Source: Dokdonella sp. (lineage in GTDB: Bacteria; Pseudomonadota; Gammaproteobacteria; Xanthomonadales; Rhodanobacteraceae). From it: 64,000 bases of DNA. Both the position numbers and the translations under genes were made by a program. The DNA lies in NCBI RefSeq assembly GCF_019634775.1, contig NZ_JAHCAS010000002.1, positions 372,001 to 436,000 of the forward strand, read 5' to 3'. This document shows, in pieces, positions 18,175-28,892 of this stretch; the stretch's first letter is position 1, and each line of letters opens with the position of its first letter. Under the pieces are notes generated by a model. The model was not told the DNA's origin. It was given only the letters and a program-made list of their open reading frames with translations, and ran no database searches.

Positions 18175-19059
18175 TCACTCGAGTTCGCGATGATGGCTCA
18201 GGACCTGGTCATGGTGCGGGCGGAAATGCTCGGTGAGGCGCTCGACCAGATGGACCGAGCGGTGACGGCCGCCGGTGCAGCCGACGCAGATCGTCACGTA
18301 GCTGCGTCCTTCGCCGAGGAAACGCGGCAGCCACGCCTCCAGGAAGGAGCGGATCTGTTCGAAATACCGGGTGACATCGGCATGCGCTTCCAGCCACTCG
18401 CGCACTGGCGCATCGCGCCCGGAGAGTGGGCGCAATTGCGCGTTCCAGTGCGGATTCGGCAGGCAGCGCGCGTCGAACACGAAATCCGCATCGGACGGCA
18501 CACCGCGCTTGTAAGCGAACGATTCGAACAGCAAGGTCAGCGAATGCGCCTTCATGCCAAGTTCGGCGATGACGAGGCGGCGCAGCTGGTGCACGTTGAG
18601 TTCGCTGGTGTCGATCGTACGGTCCGCGATCGCCGCAATCGGGCGCATCAGCTTGCGTTCAAGCGCAATCGCGTCGGCGAGGCCAAGGCCGTCGCCGGAC
18701 AACGGATGACGGCGGCGCGTTTCCGAGTAGCGCTTGATCAATACCTCGTTGCGTGTATCAAGGAACACGAGTTCGTAGTCGATGCCGACTTCGGCCAGTC
18801 CGGCGAGCACGCCGGGCAAGCGGTCGAGGTCGTCGGCGCGGTTGCGCACGTCGACGCCGACCGCGAGCTTTGGGTGCAGGCCGGCAGTGTCCTCGGATAC
18901 GGCGCGTACGAAGGCGGGCAGCAGTGCACTGGGCAGATTGTCGACGCAGTAGTAGTCGATGTCCTCGAGCGTGCGCAGGGCCACCGACTTGCCGGAACCC
19001 GACAGGCCGCTGACGACGATCAGGCGCGTACCGCCCTGGGCGGGGCGTGCTTCGGTCAT
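18175..19059 (-). CDS. rapZ: RNase adapter protein RapZ
   Basis: 294-aa P-loop protein. In enterobacteria it binds the small RNA GlmZ and directs RNase E to it, controlling glucosamine-6-phosphate synthase; whether that role holds here is not shown. Walker A GLSGSGKS spans residues 18-25; YYCVDNLPSALLP and the C-terminal ICVGCTGGRHRSVHLVE are family signatures. Length is typical (E. coli 284). Starts 4 bases after hprK. Confidence 0.95.
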   Translation of the reverse strand: MTEARPAQGGTRLIVVSGLSGSGKSVALRTLEDIDYYCVDNLPSALLPAFVRAVSEDTAGLHPKLAVGVDVRNRADDLDRLPGVLAGLAEVGIDYELVFLDTRNEVLIKRYSETRRRHPLSGDGLGLADAIALERKLMRPIAAIADRTIDTSELNVHQLRRLVIAELGMKAHSLTLLFESFAYKRGVPSDADFVFDARCLPNPHWNAQLRPLSGRDAPVREWLEAHADVTRYFEQIRSFLEAWLPRFLGEGRSYVTICVGCTGGRHRSVHLVERLTEHFRPHHDQVLSHHRELE

Positions 19060-19063
19060 GGAG

Positions 19064-20014
19064 TCACCATGGCGGCAGGCGGCGCAGCTGGTGCGCCTGG
19101 CGGTCGACGAAGGTCTGTGCGGGGTCGAAGCCCTTGCTCTTGAGCATGTGGCTGCGCACCGCGGCCTCGACGAGCACGGCGATGTTGCGGCCCGATGCGA
19201 CCGGAATGACGATCTGCGGGATCTGCACGTCGAGCACTTCGCGGTAGCCGACGTCGCCGTACAGGCGTTTCATCGCATCGTCGGCACCGAACTGGCCCAT
19301 CGGTTGCAGGTGCACGATGAGACGCAGGTACTTCGAGCCCTTGACGGCGGTATGGCCGAACATCTCGCGCACGTTGAGCACGCCGAGGCCGCGCACCTCG
19401 AGCAGGTCGCGCAACATTTCCGGACAGGTGCCGTCGACGACATCGGGTGCGATCAGGGTGAACTCGGGCGCGTCGTCGGCGACCAGGCGGTGCCCGCGTG
19501 TGATCAGCTCCAGGGCGAGCTCGCTCTTGCCGGTGCCACTCTCGCCGGTGATCAGCACACCGATCGAGTTCACCTCCATCAACACGCCGTGCAGGGTGAT
19601 CTGGCGGGCGAGGCCGCGCGCGAGGTGATACTGCAGGTAGGTCAGGAGTTCGTGGCCACGCTTCGGGCTTGCCCAGAGCGGAGTCTGCGATTCCTCCGCG
19701 GCCTCGCGCAGGTCGCCAGGGATCTTCTGGTCCTTGGTGATGAGCAGGGCGATCGGCCGGTAGGCGATGATCTTCTCGATGGTCTCCCAGCGTTGGCGCG
19801 GATCGAGGCTGTCGAGGTAGTTCAGCTCCTCTGTGCCGATGATCTGTACCTTGTTCGGGTAGATGATGTTGAGGTAGCCGATCTGCGATGGTCGCCGCGA
19901 CAGGTTGTCGCCGGGTTCGATCGCCCTCGATTCGCCGCGCATGCCGGCGACCCAGCGCAGTTGCATGCGCTCGCCGACAGCATCGAAGAGCTGGCGGGCA
20001 CTCAGTCGGTCCAT
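19064..20014 (-). CDS. hprK: HPr kinase/phosphorylase
   Basis: 316-aa bifunctional enzyme that phosphorylates and dephosphorylates HPr at Ser46, coupling PTS phosphorylation state to cell energy. Walker A GESGTGKS is at 157-164; the family signature [15 protein letters not shown] follows. The N-terminal domain opens [20 protein letters not shown]. Overlaps the ptsN end by 13 bases. The presence of hprK with an HPr keeping Ser46 indicates that both HPr phosphorylation sites are in use. Confidence 0.96.
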   Translation of the reverse strand: MDRLSARQLFDAVGERMQLRWVAGMRGESRAIEPGDNLSRRPSQIGYLNIIYPNKVQIIGTEELNYLDSLDPRQRWETIEKIIAYRPIALLITKDQKIPGDLREAAEESQTPLWASPKRGHELLTYLQYHLARGLARQITLHGVLMEVNSIGVLITGESGTGKSELALELITRGHRLVADDAPEFTLIAPDVVDGTCPEMLRDLLEVRGLGVLNVREMFGHTAVKGSKYLRLIVHLQPMGQFGADDAMKRLYGDVGYREVLDVQIPQIVIPVASGRNIAVLVEAAVRSHMLKSKGFDPAQTFVDRQAHQLRRLPPW

Positions 20015-20481
20015 GGCTCGATCTCGGCTTGGCGGCGCTTGAATTCTGCCAGTTCATCGCGCAGGGCGGGGGCGTCGGGAGCCGTGCGCAGACGTGTGGT
20101 CAGCTCGCTGTTGGAGAACATCTCGGCGAGTTCGGCGAGCAAGTGCAAATGGCCATCGGTGTAGTGGGTCGGTACGACCAGCGCGGCTACGAGGTCGACC
20201 GGGTGACCGTCGATGGCTTCGAAATCGAGGGGGCTGGCGAGCCGGATAAAGGCTGCACGTGGTTGATCAAGGGCCGCGACGCGCCCATGTGGAATGGCCA
20301 CGCCGCGACCGAGCCCGGTCGAGCCGAGTTGTTCGCGGGCAAGCAGGGACTCGCGAATGGCCGGGCGCTCGTCGCCGGTGACGGCGAGCAGGTCGGCCAG
20401 CGACTCGATCAGTGCTGGCTTGCCGGTGACCACGAGATCCGTGCGGATGCGCGGCGGCGGCAGCAGGTCGAGAAACGGCAT
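20002..20481 (-). CDS. ptsN: PTS IIA-like nitrogen regulatory protein (EIIA-Ntr)
   Basis: 159-aa EIIA of the nitrogen-related PTS. His65 in GVAIPHGRV is the phosphorylation site. In other proteobacteria EIIA-Ntr regulates potassium transport, sigma-54 and cell-envelope functions rather than carrying sugar. It follows hpf by 126 bases and overlaps hprK, within the conserved rpoN-hpf-ptsN-hprK-rapZ order. Confidence 0.95.
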   Translation of the reverse strand: MPFLDLLPPPRIRTDLVVTGKPALIESLADLLAVTGDERPAIRESLLAREQLGSTGLGRGVAIPHGRVAALDQPRAAFIRLASPLDFEAIDGHPVDLVAALVVPTHYTDGHLHLLAELAEMFSNSELTTRLRTAPDAPALRDELAEFKRRQAEIEPWTD

Positions 20482-20607
20482 GCGAAGGTCGGCGGCGGCT
20501 TGGGACCGGCGGGAGTATGCACTCGCGGCGCGGACTTGTCCGCGCCTGTACTGGCGGCACGACGGCCCGCCGCCTCGATCGCGCGTGGCGGCGGGCCGGA
20601 TGGGGCG

Positions 20608-20928
20608 CTACTGATAGCGTGAGGCGCGCACCTCGTCGTTGTGGTGGTTGGTGAGCTTTTCCTTGTGCTTGCGCACCTGCGCGGTGAGCTTGTCGGCCAG
20701 CGCGTCGATCGCCGCGTACATGTCGGTGGCGACGGCATCGGCGTGCAACTGCTTGCCGGAGACGTGGACGGTCGCTTCGGCCTTGTGCAGCAGCTTCTCG
20801 ATGCTCATGAAAATCGTGAGATCGTGGAGGTGGTCGAAGTGTCGGGTCAACCGCTCGAACTTGGAATTGGCGTGCTCGCGCATCGCCTCGGTGATTTCGA
20901 GATGGTGACCCTGGATGGTGACCTGCAT
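20608..20928 (-). CDS. hpf: ribosome hibernation promoting factor, short form
   Basis: 106-aa protein that binds the 30S decoding centre in stationary phase. MQVTIQGHHLEITEAMREH and the helix region with HKAEATVHVSGKQLHADA are characteristic; it lacks the C-terminal dimerisation domain of long HPF. ATG 20928 has a strong GAGGAGG ribosome-binding site. Located just after rpoN, the standard position for this gene (sigma-54 modulation protein in older annotation). Confidence 0.95.
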   Translation of the reverse strand: MQVTIQGHHLEITEAMREHANSKFERLTRHFDHLHDLTIFMSIEKLLHKAEATVHVSGKQLHADAVATDMYAAIDALADKLTAQVRKHKEKLTNHHNDEVRASRYQ

Positions 20929-21067
20929 GACAGCCTCCTCGTAGGTGGGCCGGAAGAATGCCGGCCCTGAAATCCGGATGGGTATTCGACGGGCCGCGTT
21001 CAAGGGCGACCCTCGATCCTGCGACCATTGCGCGCGGCGCGTGTTCCCGGGCCGTCGCGGCCCGCGT

Positions 21068-22501
21068 TCAGCCGAGCCGGCAACGGTCGTTCGACGACGG
21101 TATGTTGAGGGCCTCCCTGTATTTGGCGACGGTGCGCCGCGCGACGCTGATGCCGCGGCGGTTGAGTTCGACGGCGAGAGCCTGGTCCGACAGCGGGCGC
21201 GTGGCCTTTTCGTCATCGATGAGCTTGCGGATCATGGCCTGGATCGCCGTGGCCGAGGCGGCCCCGCCGTCGACGGTCGACACGCCGCTTGAGAAGAAGT
21301 ACTTGAACTCGAAGGTGCCGCGTGGCGTGTGCAGGTACTTGCGCGTGGTCACGCGCGAGATGGTCGATTCATGCATGCCGATTTCCTCGGCGACGTCGCG
21401 CAGCACGAGCGGGCGCATCGCCTCGGCGCCGAACTCCAGGAAGGCCGACTGCGCGCGCACGATCGCCTGGGCGACCTTGAGCATCGTGTCCGCGCGCGTC
21501 TTCAGGCTCTTGATCAGCCAGCGCGCTTCCTGCAGCTGGCCGCGCAGGTAGTTGGCGTCGTCGCGGCGGGCGCGCGCGATCAGGCTCGCGTAGTGTTCGT
21601 TGATGGTCAGGCGCGGCTGGCTGTTCGGCGACAGCGAGACCTGCCAGCGCCCGTTGACCTTGTGCGCGTAGGCATCCGGGGCGACGAACTCGGTCTGCGT
21701 GTTCGAGTAGCCGGCGCCTGGTTTCGGCGCGAGCGAGCGGACCAAGTCGATGGCGACCTCGAGTTCGTCCGGCGTGGCGTGCAGCTTCTGGCCGAGGCGC
21801 GTGCGGTCGTTGCGCGCCAGTGTTTCGAGGTGCTCGGCGACGATGCTGCGCGCATGGGCGAGGCCAGGCGTCTGCGCATCGAGCGCATCGAGCTGCACGC
21901 CGAGGCATTCGGTGAGCGTGCGCGAAGCGACGCCGAGCGGGTCGAAGCACTGGATGCGGTGGCGCATCGCTTCGACCTGGTCCGGCGTCACCGCGTGCAG
22001 GCCGGCCAGGCTCTGCACGAGTGCCTCATTCGTTTCGGAGAGGTAGCCGTCGTCGCTGATGGCCTCGATGATCGCTGCGCCGATGGCGCGGTCGGCCGGC
22101 GACAGCGGGGTCAGGTTGAGTTGCCACAGCAGGTGGTCGCGCAGGTCCTCGGCTGCGGCGTCCTGCGGCTCGAAACCGTCCTCGTCCGTGGCGGTGCGGT
22201 AGTCGGCGCGGTCCAGGCCGAGATCGAGCGGTGCATCGTCGAAGTCCGGGGTGGCATCCGCGGCTTCACTGGGCGCATCGATGGACGAGGCCAGCGGGAT
22301 CTCGTCGGGCGCCAGCAGTTCGACCGGCTCATCCGCCTCGCCACCGGCTTCGTCCAGGTCGAGCAAGGGGTTCGACTCCAGCGCGAGATTCAGCTCGAGC
22401 TCCAGCTCCATGCTCGACAGCTGCAGCAGGCGGATGGCCTGCTGCAGCTGCGGGGTCAGTGCCAGCTGCGACTGGACGCGGAGTTGAAGCGCGGGTTTCA
22501 T
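21068..22501 (-). CDS. rpoN: RNA polymerase sigma-54 factor
   Basis: 477-aa alternative sigma factor needing AAA+ activators. The N-terminal Gln/Leu-rich activator-interacting region (LALTPQLQQAIRLLQL) is followed by an acidic linker (about 50-110), the core-binding domain, and near the C-terminus the RpoN box ARRTVAKYRE that contacts the -24 element. Start chosen at ATG 22501 (MKPALQLRV), the usual RpoN opening; an in-frame codon at 22525 would add eight residues. hpf follows. Confidence 0.97.
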   Translation of the reverse strand: MKPALQLRVQSQLALTPQLQQAIRLLQLSSMELELELNLALESNPLLDLDEAGGEADEPVELLAPDEIPLASSIDAPSEAADATPDFDDAPLDLGLDRADYRTATDEDGFEPQDAAAEDLRDHLLWQLNLTPLSPADRAIGAAIIEAISDDGYLSETNEALVQSLAGLHAVTPDQVEAMRHRIQCFDPLGVASRTLTECLGVQLDALDAQTPGLAHARSIVAEHLETLARNDRTRLGQKLHATPDELEVAIDLVRSLAPKPGAGYSNTQTEFVAPDAYAHKVNGRWQVSLSPNSQPRLTINEHYASLIARARRDDANYLRGQLQEARWLIKSLKTRADTMLKVAQAIVRAQSAFLEFGAEAMRPLVLRDVAEEIGMHESTISRVTTRKYLHTPRGTFEFKYFFSSGVSTVDGGAASATAIQAMIRKLIDDEKATRPLSDQALAVELNRRGISVARRTVAKYREALNIPSSNDRCRLG

Positions 22502-22804
22502 GCTCCTGGATCTTGCCGGGATCACGTGGCAATCCTAGCGCCTAAAAACGGTTGCAGGCAGGTCTTGACGCTGTCCGCAGGTCGGTTCAGGCTTCCGGAT
22601 CGACCCCCTGGCCGCAGGCGTGGGCCACATCGCCTTGCGGCCGGGAGGCGGGCGCAATGCCGAGCCCGGCTCCTGCAAAGGAGTCCCCACTGACGCTCGC
22701 GCCGTTCGCTTTTGGGCCGGCCGTGCTCCGAACGCGCCTCCGAACCGCCCCGGGAAACGTGGACGCTCCAACTCTTGAGGGCATGGAGGGCTGCGGATGT
22801 GCGG
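22502..22804. other. 303-bp non-coding gap between lptB and rpoN
   Basis: No gene, tandem repeat or convincing terminator was found. It must hold whatever drives rpoN if that gene is not read through from lptB. A weak -10-like TAGGAT (minus strand, 22532-22537) lies about 30 bases before the rpoN ATG, without a good -35 box. Confidence 0.4.
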
Positions 22805-23524
22805 TTACATCCGGAATTCGCGCCCAAGGTAGACATCCCGCACCTGCTCGTTGGCCAGCACCTCGGCCGGTGAGCCCTGGGTCAGCACGCTGCCGGCGTT
22901 CATGATGCAGGCGCGGTCGCAGATGCCGAGCGTCTCGCGCACGTTGTGGTCGGTGATGAGGATGCCGATGCCGCGAGCCTTGAGCTGGCGCACGATGCGT
23001 TGGATGTCGACGACCGAGATCGGGTCGATGCCGGCGAAGGGTTCGTCGAGCAGCAGGAAGCGCGGCTTTGCCGCCAGTGCGCGCGTGATCTCGACGCGGC
23101 GGCGTTCGCCGCCGGAAAGGCTGATGCCCTTGCTGCCGGCGATGTGGGTGATCTGCAGTTCGTCGAGCAGTTTGTCGAGTTCGGCCTTGCGTCCCCGCTC
23201 GTCGAGGTCCTTGCGCAGCTCGAGGATCGCCATGACGTTGTCGGCGACGCTGAGGCGGCGGAACACCGAGGCTTCCTGCGGCAGGTAGCCGACGCCGAGG
23301 CGGGCGCGCTCGTGCATCGGCCGTTCGGTGATGTCGCGGTCGTCGAGGCTGATCGTACCGTCGTCGGCGGCGACCAGGCCGACCACCATGTAGAAGCAGG
23401 TCGTCTTGCCGGCGCCATTCGGGCCGAGCAGGCCGACGACTTCGCCTTCGGCGACCGAGAAACCGAAGTCACGGACGACGGTGCGTCCACCATAGCTCTT
23501 GCGCAGACCCGTTGCGGCGAGCAT
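22805..23524 (-). CDS. lptB: LPS export ABC transporter ATP-binding protein
   Basis: 239-aa cytoplasmic ATPase of LptB2FG, which extracts LPS from the inner membrane. Walker [10 protein letters not shown] (about 34-42), signature [10 protein letters not shown], Walker [13 protein letters not shown] and the switch His in [10 protein letters not shown] are all present. It starts at the end of lptA and closes the kdsC-lptC-lptA-lptB run. Confidence 0.97.
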   Translation of the reverse strand: MLAATGLRKSYGGRTVVRDFGFSVAEGEVVGLLGPNGAGKTTCFYMVVGLVAADDGTISLDDRDITERPMHERARLGVGYLPQEASVFRRLSVADNVMAILELRKDLDERGRKAELDKLLDELQITHIAGSKGISLSGGERRRVEITRALAAKPRFLLLDEPFAGIDPISVVDIQRIVRQLKARGIGILITDHNVRETLGICDRACIMNAGSVLTQGSPAEVLANEQVRDVYLGREFRM

Positions 23525-24099
23525 CAGGGTGAGTCGGCCTTCGCCGCTGCGGGCTTCTTCGGCTTGAAGATCATGCGCACTTCGCTTCCGGGCGACTGGC
23601 TGCCGCCTTCCATCGCGCCGCTGTTGGTGTTGTAGGTCATGCGCGGCCCGCGGAATTCGGACTTGCCTTCCTGGATGACGACGACATCGCCGCTCAGCAC
23701 GGCGATGCCGCTGCCGTCGTTGTAGTCGATCTCGGCGGCGCGCGCGGTGACCTTGCCGCCGTCGCCGTCGAGCAGTTGTTCGAGATGGGCCGGCTTGCCG
23801 GTCAGTACCATGCGCCGCGCGTTGCCTTCGCCGTCGTATAGGCGCGCTTCGTCACCGCTGGCCTTGAGTGAGCCCTGCACCATGCGCACGTTGCCGGTCA
23901 GCAGGGTGTGGCTCGCGCGGCCGTCGCCGCCGAGCATGGTCTTGTTGTAGGCGGCGTAGACCTCGAGATCCTTCTCGCGATCGCTGCGGAGCGCCTGCGC
24001 CGGGCCGGCGATCGCCAGCGCCAGGATGGCGGCGGGAAGCGCGCGCCGGAGGAGCGACTCAGCGCTTGCGCGCGCGCGGCTCGAAGGTGTTGTGCACAT
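23524..24099 (-). CDS. lptA: LPS transport periplasmic protein LptA
   Basis: 191-aa OstA-like protein forming the periplasmic bridge for LPS between LptC and LptD. A hydrophobic signal ([21 protein letters not shown] region) is followed by beta-jellyroll repeats such as [16 protein letters not shown] and [19 protein letters not shown]. Its C-terminus is Lys/Ala-rich. The start is uncertain: ATG 24099 gives a signal peptide of normal size; in-frame ATG 24126 and GTG 24135 are alternatives. All overlap the 3' end of lptC. Confidence 0.9.
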   Translation of the reverse strand: MCTTPSSRARASAESLLRRALPAAILALAIAGPAQALRSDREKDLEVYAAYNKTMLGGDGRASHTLLTGNVRMVQGSLKASGDEARLYDGEGNARRMVLTGKPAHLEQLLDGDGGKVTARAAEIDYNDGSGIAVLSGDVVVIQEGKSEFRGPRMTYNTNSGAMEGGSQSPGSEVRMIFKPKKPAAAKADSP

Positions 24100-24637
24100 C
24101 GGACAGGAGTTCCAGGACTTTTGCATTGAGGTCACCGCGCATGCCGGTGCCGCGCAGTATAGAGCCCGGCTGTTCGATGCGCGTGGCGGCGGCGGTCTCC
24201 AGTGTGTGTTGCTTCGGTCGCAGGGTCAGTTCGCTGGTGTGGATCGTCGCCGGCGCGACGCCATCGGCTGGCGTGCGGCGCATGACGACCTCGCCTTCGA
24301 GCTGCATCAGCGAGCCGTCGCGGTTGACCCAGGCGGAGGCCGAAGTGCCGGTCCATGGATGATCCTGGCTGTCGACCATGATGTAGTCCGGGCTCGACAC
24401 GAAGATCGAACCGTCCTCGCCGCGCCGCACGAGGCGTGGGCCGGAGACGCTGAAGCTGAGGCGACCGTTCTCGTCGAGCGCGTGCATGGTGAAATCGGCC
24501 AGCGTGTAGCCCGAGCGTGGCGGGCCGATGAAGGCTGGTTCCTCGGGCCGTGGGCGCGTCAGCCAGACGAGGATCTGGGTCGCCAGCGCGAGCATGGCGA
24601 GCACGGCGATGATGGCAAGGGTGCGGCGGTCGACCAT
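24059..24637 (-). CDS. lptC: LPS export system protein LptC
   Basis: 192-aa bitopic inner-membrane protein that receives LPS from LptBFG and passes it to LptA. One N-terminal membrane helix (about 6-27) precedes the periplasmic jellyroll with YTLADFTMHALDENGRLSF and LEGEVVMRR. ATG 24637 (MVDRRTLAII) is preferred over an in-frame GTG three codons earlier. Position between kdsC and lptA is the family norm. Confidence 0.92.
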   Translation of the reverse strand: MVDRRTLAIIAVLAMLALATQILVWLTRPRPEEPAFIGPPRSGYTLADFTMHALDENGRLSFSVSGPRLVRRGEDGSIFVSSPDYIMVDSQDHPWTGTSASAWVNRDGSLMQLEGEVVMRRTPADGVAPATIHTSELTLRPKQHTLETAAATRIEQPGSILRGTGMRGDLNAKVLELLSDVHNTFEPRARKR

Positions 24638-24658
24638 GCTGGGCACGCGCGCAGACGT

Positions 24659-25207
24659 TCAGCCGGTGCCGAGATGATGGGCCAGTTCCGCTTCGCCATG
24701 GCCCTGCGCGCAGAGGATCAGGTCGCAGACCTCGCGCACGGCGCCCTTGCCGCCGCCCAGGCGCGTGCGCCAGTGCGCGCGTTCGCGTACCCAGGGATGG
24801 GCGTTGGCCACGGCGATGGCGAGGCCGACCTCACGCATGACACCGAGGTCGGGCAGGTCGTCGCCGGTATAGGCGCACTCGGCCGCGTCGATGCCGAGCG
24901 CCTCGACCAGTTGCGCGAAGCAGGCGCGCTTGTCGTCCTGGCCGTGGTAGACGTGGGCGATGCCGAGTTCGGCGGTACGCTGTGCGACCAGGTGGCTGAT
25001 GCGCGCGGTGATGATCGCGACCTCGATGCCGTTCGCGCGCAGGCGCTTGAGGCCGAGCCCGTCGTGCACGTGGAAGGCCTTCAGCTCGCGCCCGTCCTCG
25101 GCATACCACAGGCGCCCGTCGGTCAGCACGCCATCGACGTCGAACACGGCCAGCCGCACGCGCGCGGCGCGTTCGCGGATGTCGGCGGGGAGGTCAGCAA
25201 AGAGCAT
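24659..25207 (-). CDS. kdsC: 3-deoxy-D-manno-octulosonate 8-phosphate phosphatase
   Basis: 182-aa HAD-family phosphatase that removes phosphate from KDO 8-P, giving KDO for LPS inner core. HAD motif I is FDVDGVLTDG with Asp23 and Asp25; motif II lies in VAIITAR and motif IV in CAYTGDDLPDLGVM. No extra domain is fused. Followed by lptC after 21 bases. Confidence 0.95.
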   Translation of the reverse strand: MLFADLPADIRERAARVRLAVFDVDGVLTDGRLWYAEDGRELKAFHVHDGLGLKRLRANGIEVAIITARISHLVAQRTAELGIAHVYHGQDDKRACFAQLVEALGIDAAECAYTGDDLPDLGVMREVGLAIAVANAHPWVRERAHWRTRLGGGKGAVREVCDLILCAQGHGEAELAHHLGTG

Positions 25208-25312
25208 GGGAATGGGAAATGGGGAATGGAGAATGGTTGGGAGCCGGGAACAGGGAATGGCTCAGTTCGAACGCTGCAAGCCCGCGCTTGACCATTCCCG
25301 ATTCCCTGCTTC
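25206..25312. repeat. intergenic G-rich inverted repeat (GGGAATGG family), copy 2
   Basis: Fills the gap between kdsD and kdsC. The left arm has repeated GGGAATG units (25208-25260); the right arm has CCATTCCCGATTCCC (25292-25306). It lies inside what would otherwise be a tight kdsD-kdsC operon. Confidence 0.65.
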
Positions 25313-26341
25313 TCAAACCACTCTGGCCCGCAGCAAGTCGTGGATGTTGAGCGCGCCGACCACGCGGTTGTCGGCGTCGACGACGAGCAGGGCGTGGATC
25401 TTGAACTCTTCCATGACGCGTGCGGCTTCGGCAGCGAGCTTGTCGGCGGTGATCGTCTTCGGGCTGGAGGACATGAGCTGGCGCACCGGCGTGTTGCGCA
25501 GGTCGACGTCGTTGTCGTCGATCGCGCGGCGCAGGTCGCCGTCGGTGAACACACCGAGCAGGCGGCCGTCGTCGTCGGTGACTGCGGTCATGCCGAGGCC
25601 CTTGCGGGTCATCTCGACCAGGGCCGTGGTCAGCGAGGTGTCGGCACCGATGCGCGGCACCTGATTGCCCGTGTGCATGATGTCGCTGATGTGCACGAGC
25701 AGGCGGCGACCCAGCGAACCGGCCGGGTGCGAGCGCGCGAAGTCCTCGGAGGTGAAACCGCGCGCCTCGAGCAGGGCGATCGCCAGCGCATCGCCCATGA
25801 CCAGCGCGGCGGTCGTGCTTGCGGTCGGGGCGAGGCCGAGCGGGCAGGCCTCGGCCGGCACCGAAACGTCGAGGTGCACGTCGGCGAGGCGGGCCAGCGA
25901 GGAGTTCTCGTTGCCGGTCATCGAGATCAGCGGCACGCCCTGGCGCTTGATCAGGGGCAGGATGGTCAGCAGTTCATCGGTCTCGCCGGAATTGCTCAAG
26001 CTCAGCACGACGTCCTTGTGGGTGATCATGCCGAGGTCGCCGTGGCTGGCTTCGGCCGGATGCACGAAGAACGCCGGCGTTCCGGTCGAGGCCAGGGTCG
26101 CGGCAATCTTGCGCGCGATGTGGCCCGATTTGCCGATACCGATGACGACCACGCGGCCGGGGCAGTCGAACATGAGCTGGCAGGCTTGCAGAAAGCCGGC
26201 ATTGACACGTTCGCGCAGGATCGAGATGGCGCGGGCCTCGGTGTCGATCACGGCCAGCGCGCTGGCGCGGATCGCCGCTTCGTCGAGCAGGGGGTTGGTC
26301 AGCGGCAAAATCGCAGCAGCGGCGTTGGTTTGGGCGTTCAT
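25313..26341 (-). CDS. kdsD: D-arabinose 5-phosphate isomerase
   Basis: 342-aa isomerase converting ribulose 5-phosphate to arabinose 5-phosphate, the first committed step toward KDO. An SIS domain (VVVIGIGKSGHIARKIA ... LSLSNSGETDELL) is followed by two CBS domains (about 215-342) with HISDIMHTG and GVFTDGDLRRAI. Start chosen at ATG 26341 (MNAQTNAAAA); a longer in-frame reading would run into ibaG. Divergent from ibaG; kdsC follows after the repeat. Confidence 0.95.
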   Translation of the reverse strand: MNAQTNAAAAILPLTNPLLDEAAIRASALAVIDTEARAISILRERVNAGFLQACQLMFDCPGRVVVIGIGKSGHIARKIAATLASTGTPAFFVHPAEASHGDLGMITHKDVVLSLSNSGETDELLTILPLIKRQGVPLISMTGNENSSLARLADVHLDVSVPAEACPLGLAPTASTTAALVMGDALAIALLEARGFTSEDFARSHPAGSLGRRLLVHISDIMHTGNQVPRIGADTSLTTALVEMTRKGLGMTAVTDDDGRLLGVFTDGDLRRAIDDNDVDLRNTPVRQLMSSSPKTITADKLAAEAARVMEEFKIHALLVVDADNRVVGALNIHDLLRARVV

Positions 26342-26509
26342 GAGGGCGGGATTGAGGAGCGAAACGGCCGGGTCGGCCCATTCCTGTTTTCGGCGACGCA
26401 GGATTTTGAGTACCATTCGCGCTTCCCATTGTATCCGCAAGCCCCCGTCGGCGCTAAGGACGAGGCCGACCGCGGGTTCGTCGCAGGCCGACCAGGAATC
26501 CGCCACATC

Positions 26510-28091
<1,582 letters not shown>

Positions 28092-28094
28092 GCA

Positions 28095-28186
28095 ACGGGA
28101 TTCGGGATTGGAAATAGCCTGGTTCGAAGGCGGCCCGACGCTTTTCCCGAATCCCCAATCCCGAATCTCGAATCCCGTCCTCGGCC
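28095..28186. repeat. intergenic G-rich inverted repeat, copy 3
   Basis: Between convergent murA and the DUF3108 gene. Left arm GGGATTCGGGATTGG (28098-28112); right arm CCCGAATCCCCAATCCCGAA (28147-28166) followed by TCTCGAATCCC, an imperfect reverse complement. Confidence 0.65.
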
Positions 28187-28188
28187 AA

Positions 28189-28887
28189 TCACGGCTTTTG
28201 CAGCGACACCAGTTCCAGCGTGATCGTCCCGTCCTTCTCGACTTGCTCGATGCGTACAGGAAGCCAGCCGGCCGATTCGGCGAACCAGCTCGTCGAGGTG
28301 CGCTTGGCGCGCCGGCGTTCGAGGCAGCGCGTGTCATAGCGACCGGCCGGCACCGAGACCTGCGCGTCGGTGCAGCCGGTATAGCGGATCTCCTCGATCG
28401 CATTCTTCGCCGCCACCGGATAGGGTGCGGGCGTCGTGCCGCGCACAAGGTCGGCGACCAGGGCCATGGTCACGGCGTGGCGATCGACCGTGCCGTCCAC
28501 CAGGGCGTAGCGTGCGTCGCTGTCGCCGTCGCGCATGCGCACTTCGCCGCGCTCCCAGTCGAAGTCGCCGTGGCGGCGCTTGCTGCGCAGGGCGGCCTTC
28601 TGGCGGTAGTCGTAGACCAGGGTTTCCGGACGTCCGTGGCGCCAGCGCAGTCGCGATTCCTCGACCACGTCGAGACCGGCGAGGCTGGCCAGGCCCGCCG
28701 TACCGACGGTCGTGGTGCGCAGCGTCCAGGTGTCGTCGCGGTTGTCGACCAGTTCGATCGTCGTGCGGCCGAGCGTCTTGCCGTTGCGCGTGGCGGCGTA
28801 TTCGGCCTTGAACGCGGCGACTGGCGAGGGTTCGGCGGCGGCGGCCGGAATCAGCGCGAGCAGGCACAGTGGAATCAGTCTGTTCAT
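28189..28887 (-). CDS. exported DUF3108 protein
   Basis: 232 aa with signal peptide (MNRLIPLCLLALIPAAAAE). The mature part matches the DUF3108 pattern: AAFKAEYAATRNGKTLGRTTIEL at the start of the fold (here FKAEYAATRNGKTLG), AGLDVVEESRLRW, and a C-terminal FAESAGWLPVRIEQVEKDG. Members are predicted periplasmic beta-rich proteins with unknown function, often encoded after purN in xanthomonads. ATG 28887 overlaps the purN stop by a few bases, so the two are probably cotranscribed. Confidence 0.82.
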   Translation of the reverse strand: MNRLIPLCLLALIPAAAAEPSPVAAFKAEYAATRNGKTLGRTTIELVDNRDDTWTLRTTTVGTAGLASLAGLDVVEESRLRWRHGRPETLVYDYRQKAALRSKRRHGDFDWERGEVRMRDGDSDARYALVDGTVDRHAVTMALVADLVRGTTPAPYPVAAKNAIEEIRYTGCTDAQVSVPAGRYDTRCLERRRAKRTSTSWFAESAGWLPVRIEQVEKDGTITLELVSLQKP

Positions 28888-28892
28888 GGCAG

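Noticed and set aside
25340..26509. Long plus-strand open frame opposite kdsD, continuous with ibaG
   Set aside because: The first 390 codons are antisense to kdsD and lack any domain; only the last 80 codons match BolA.
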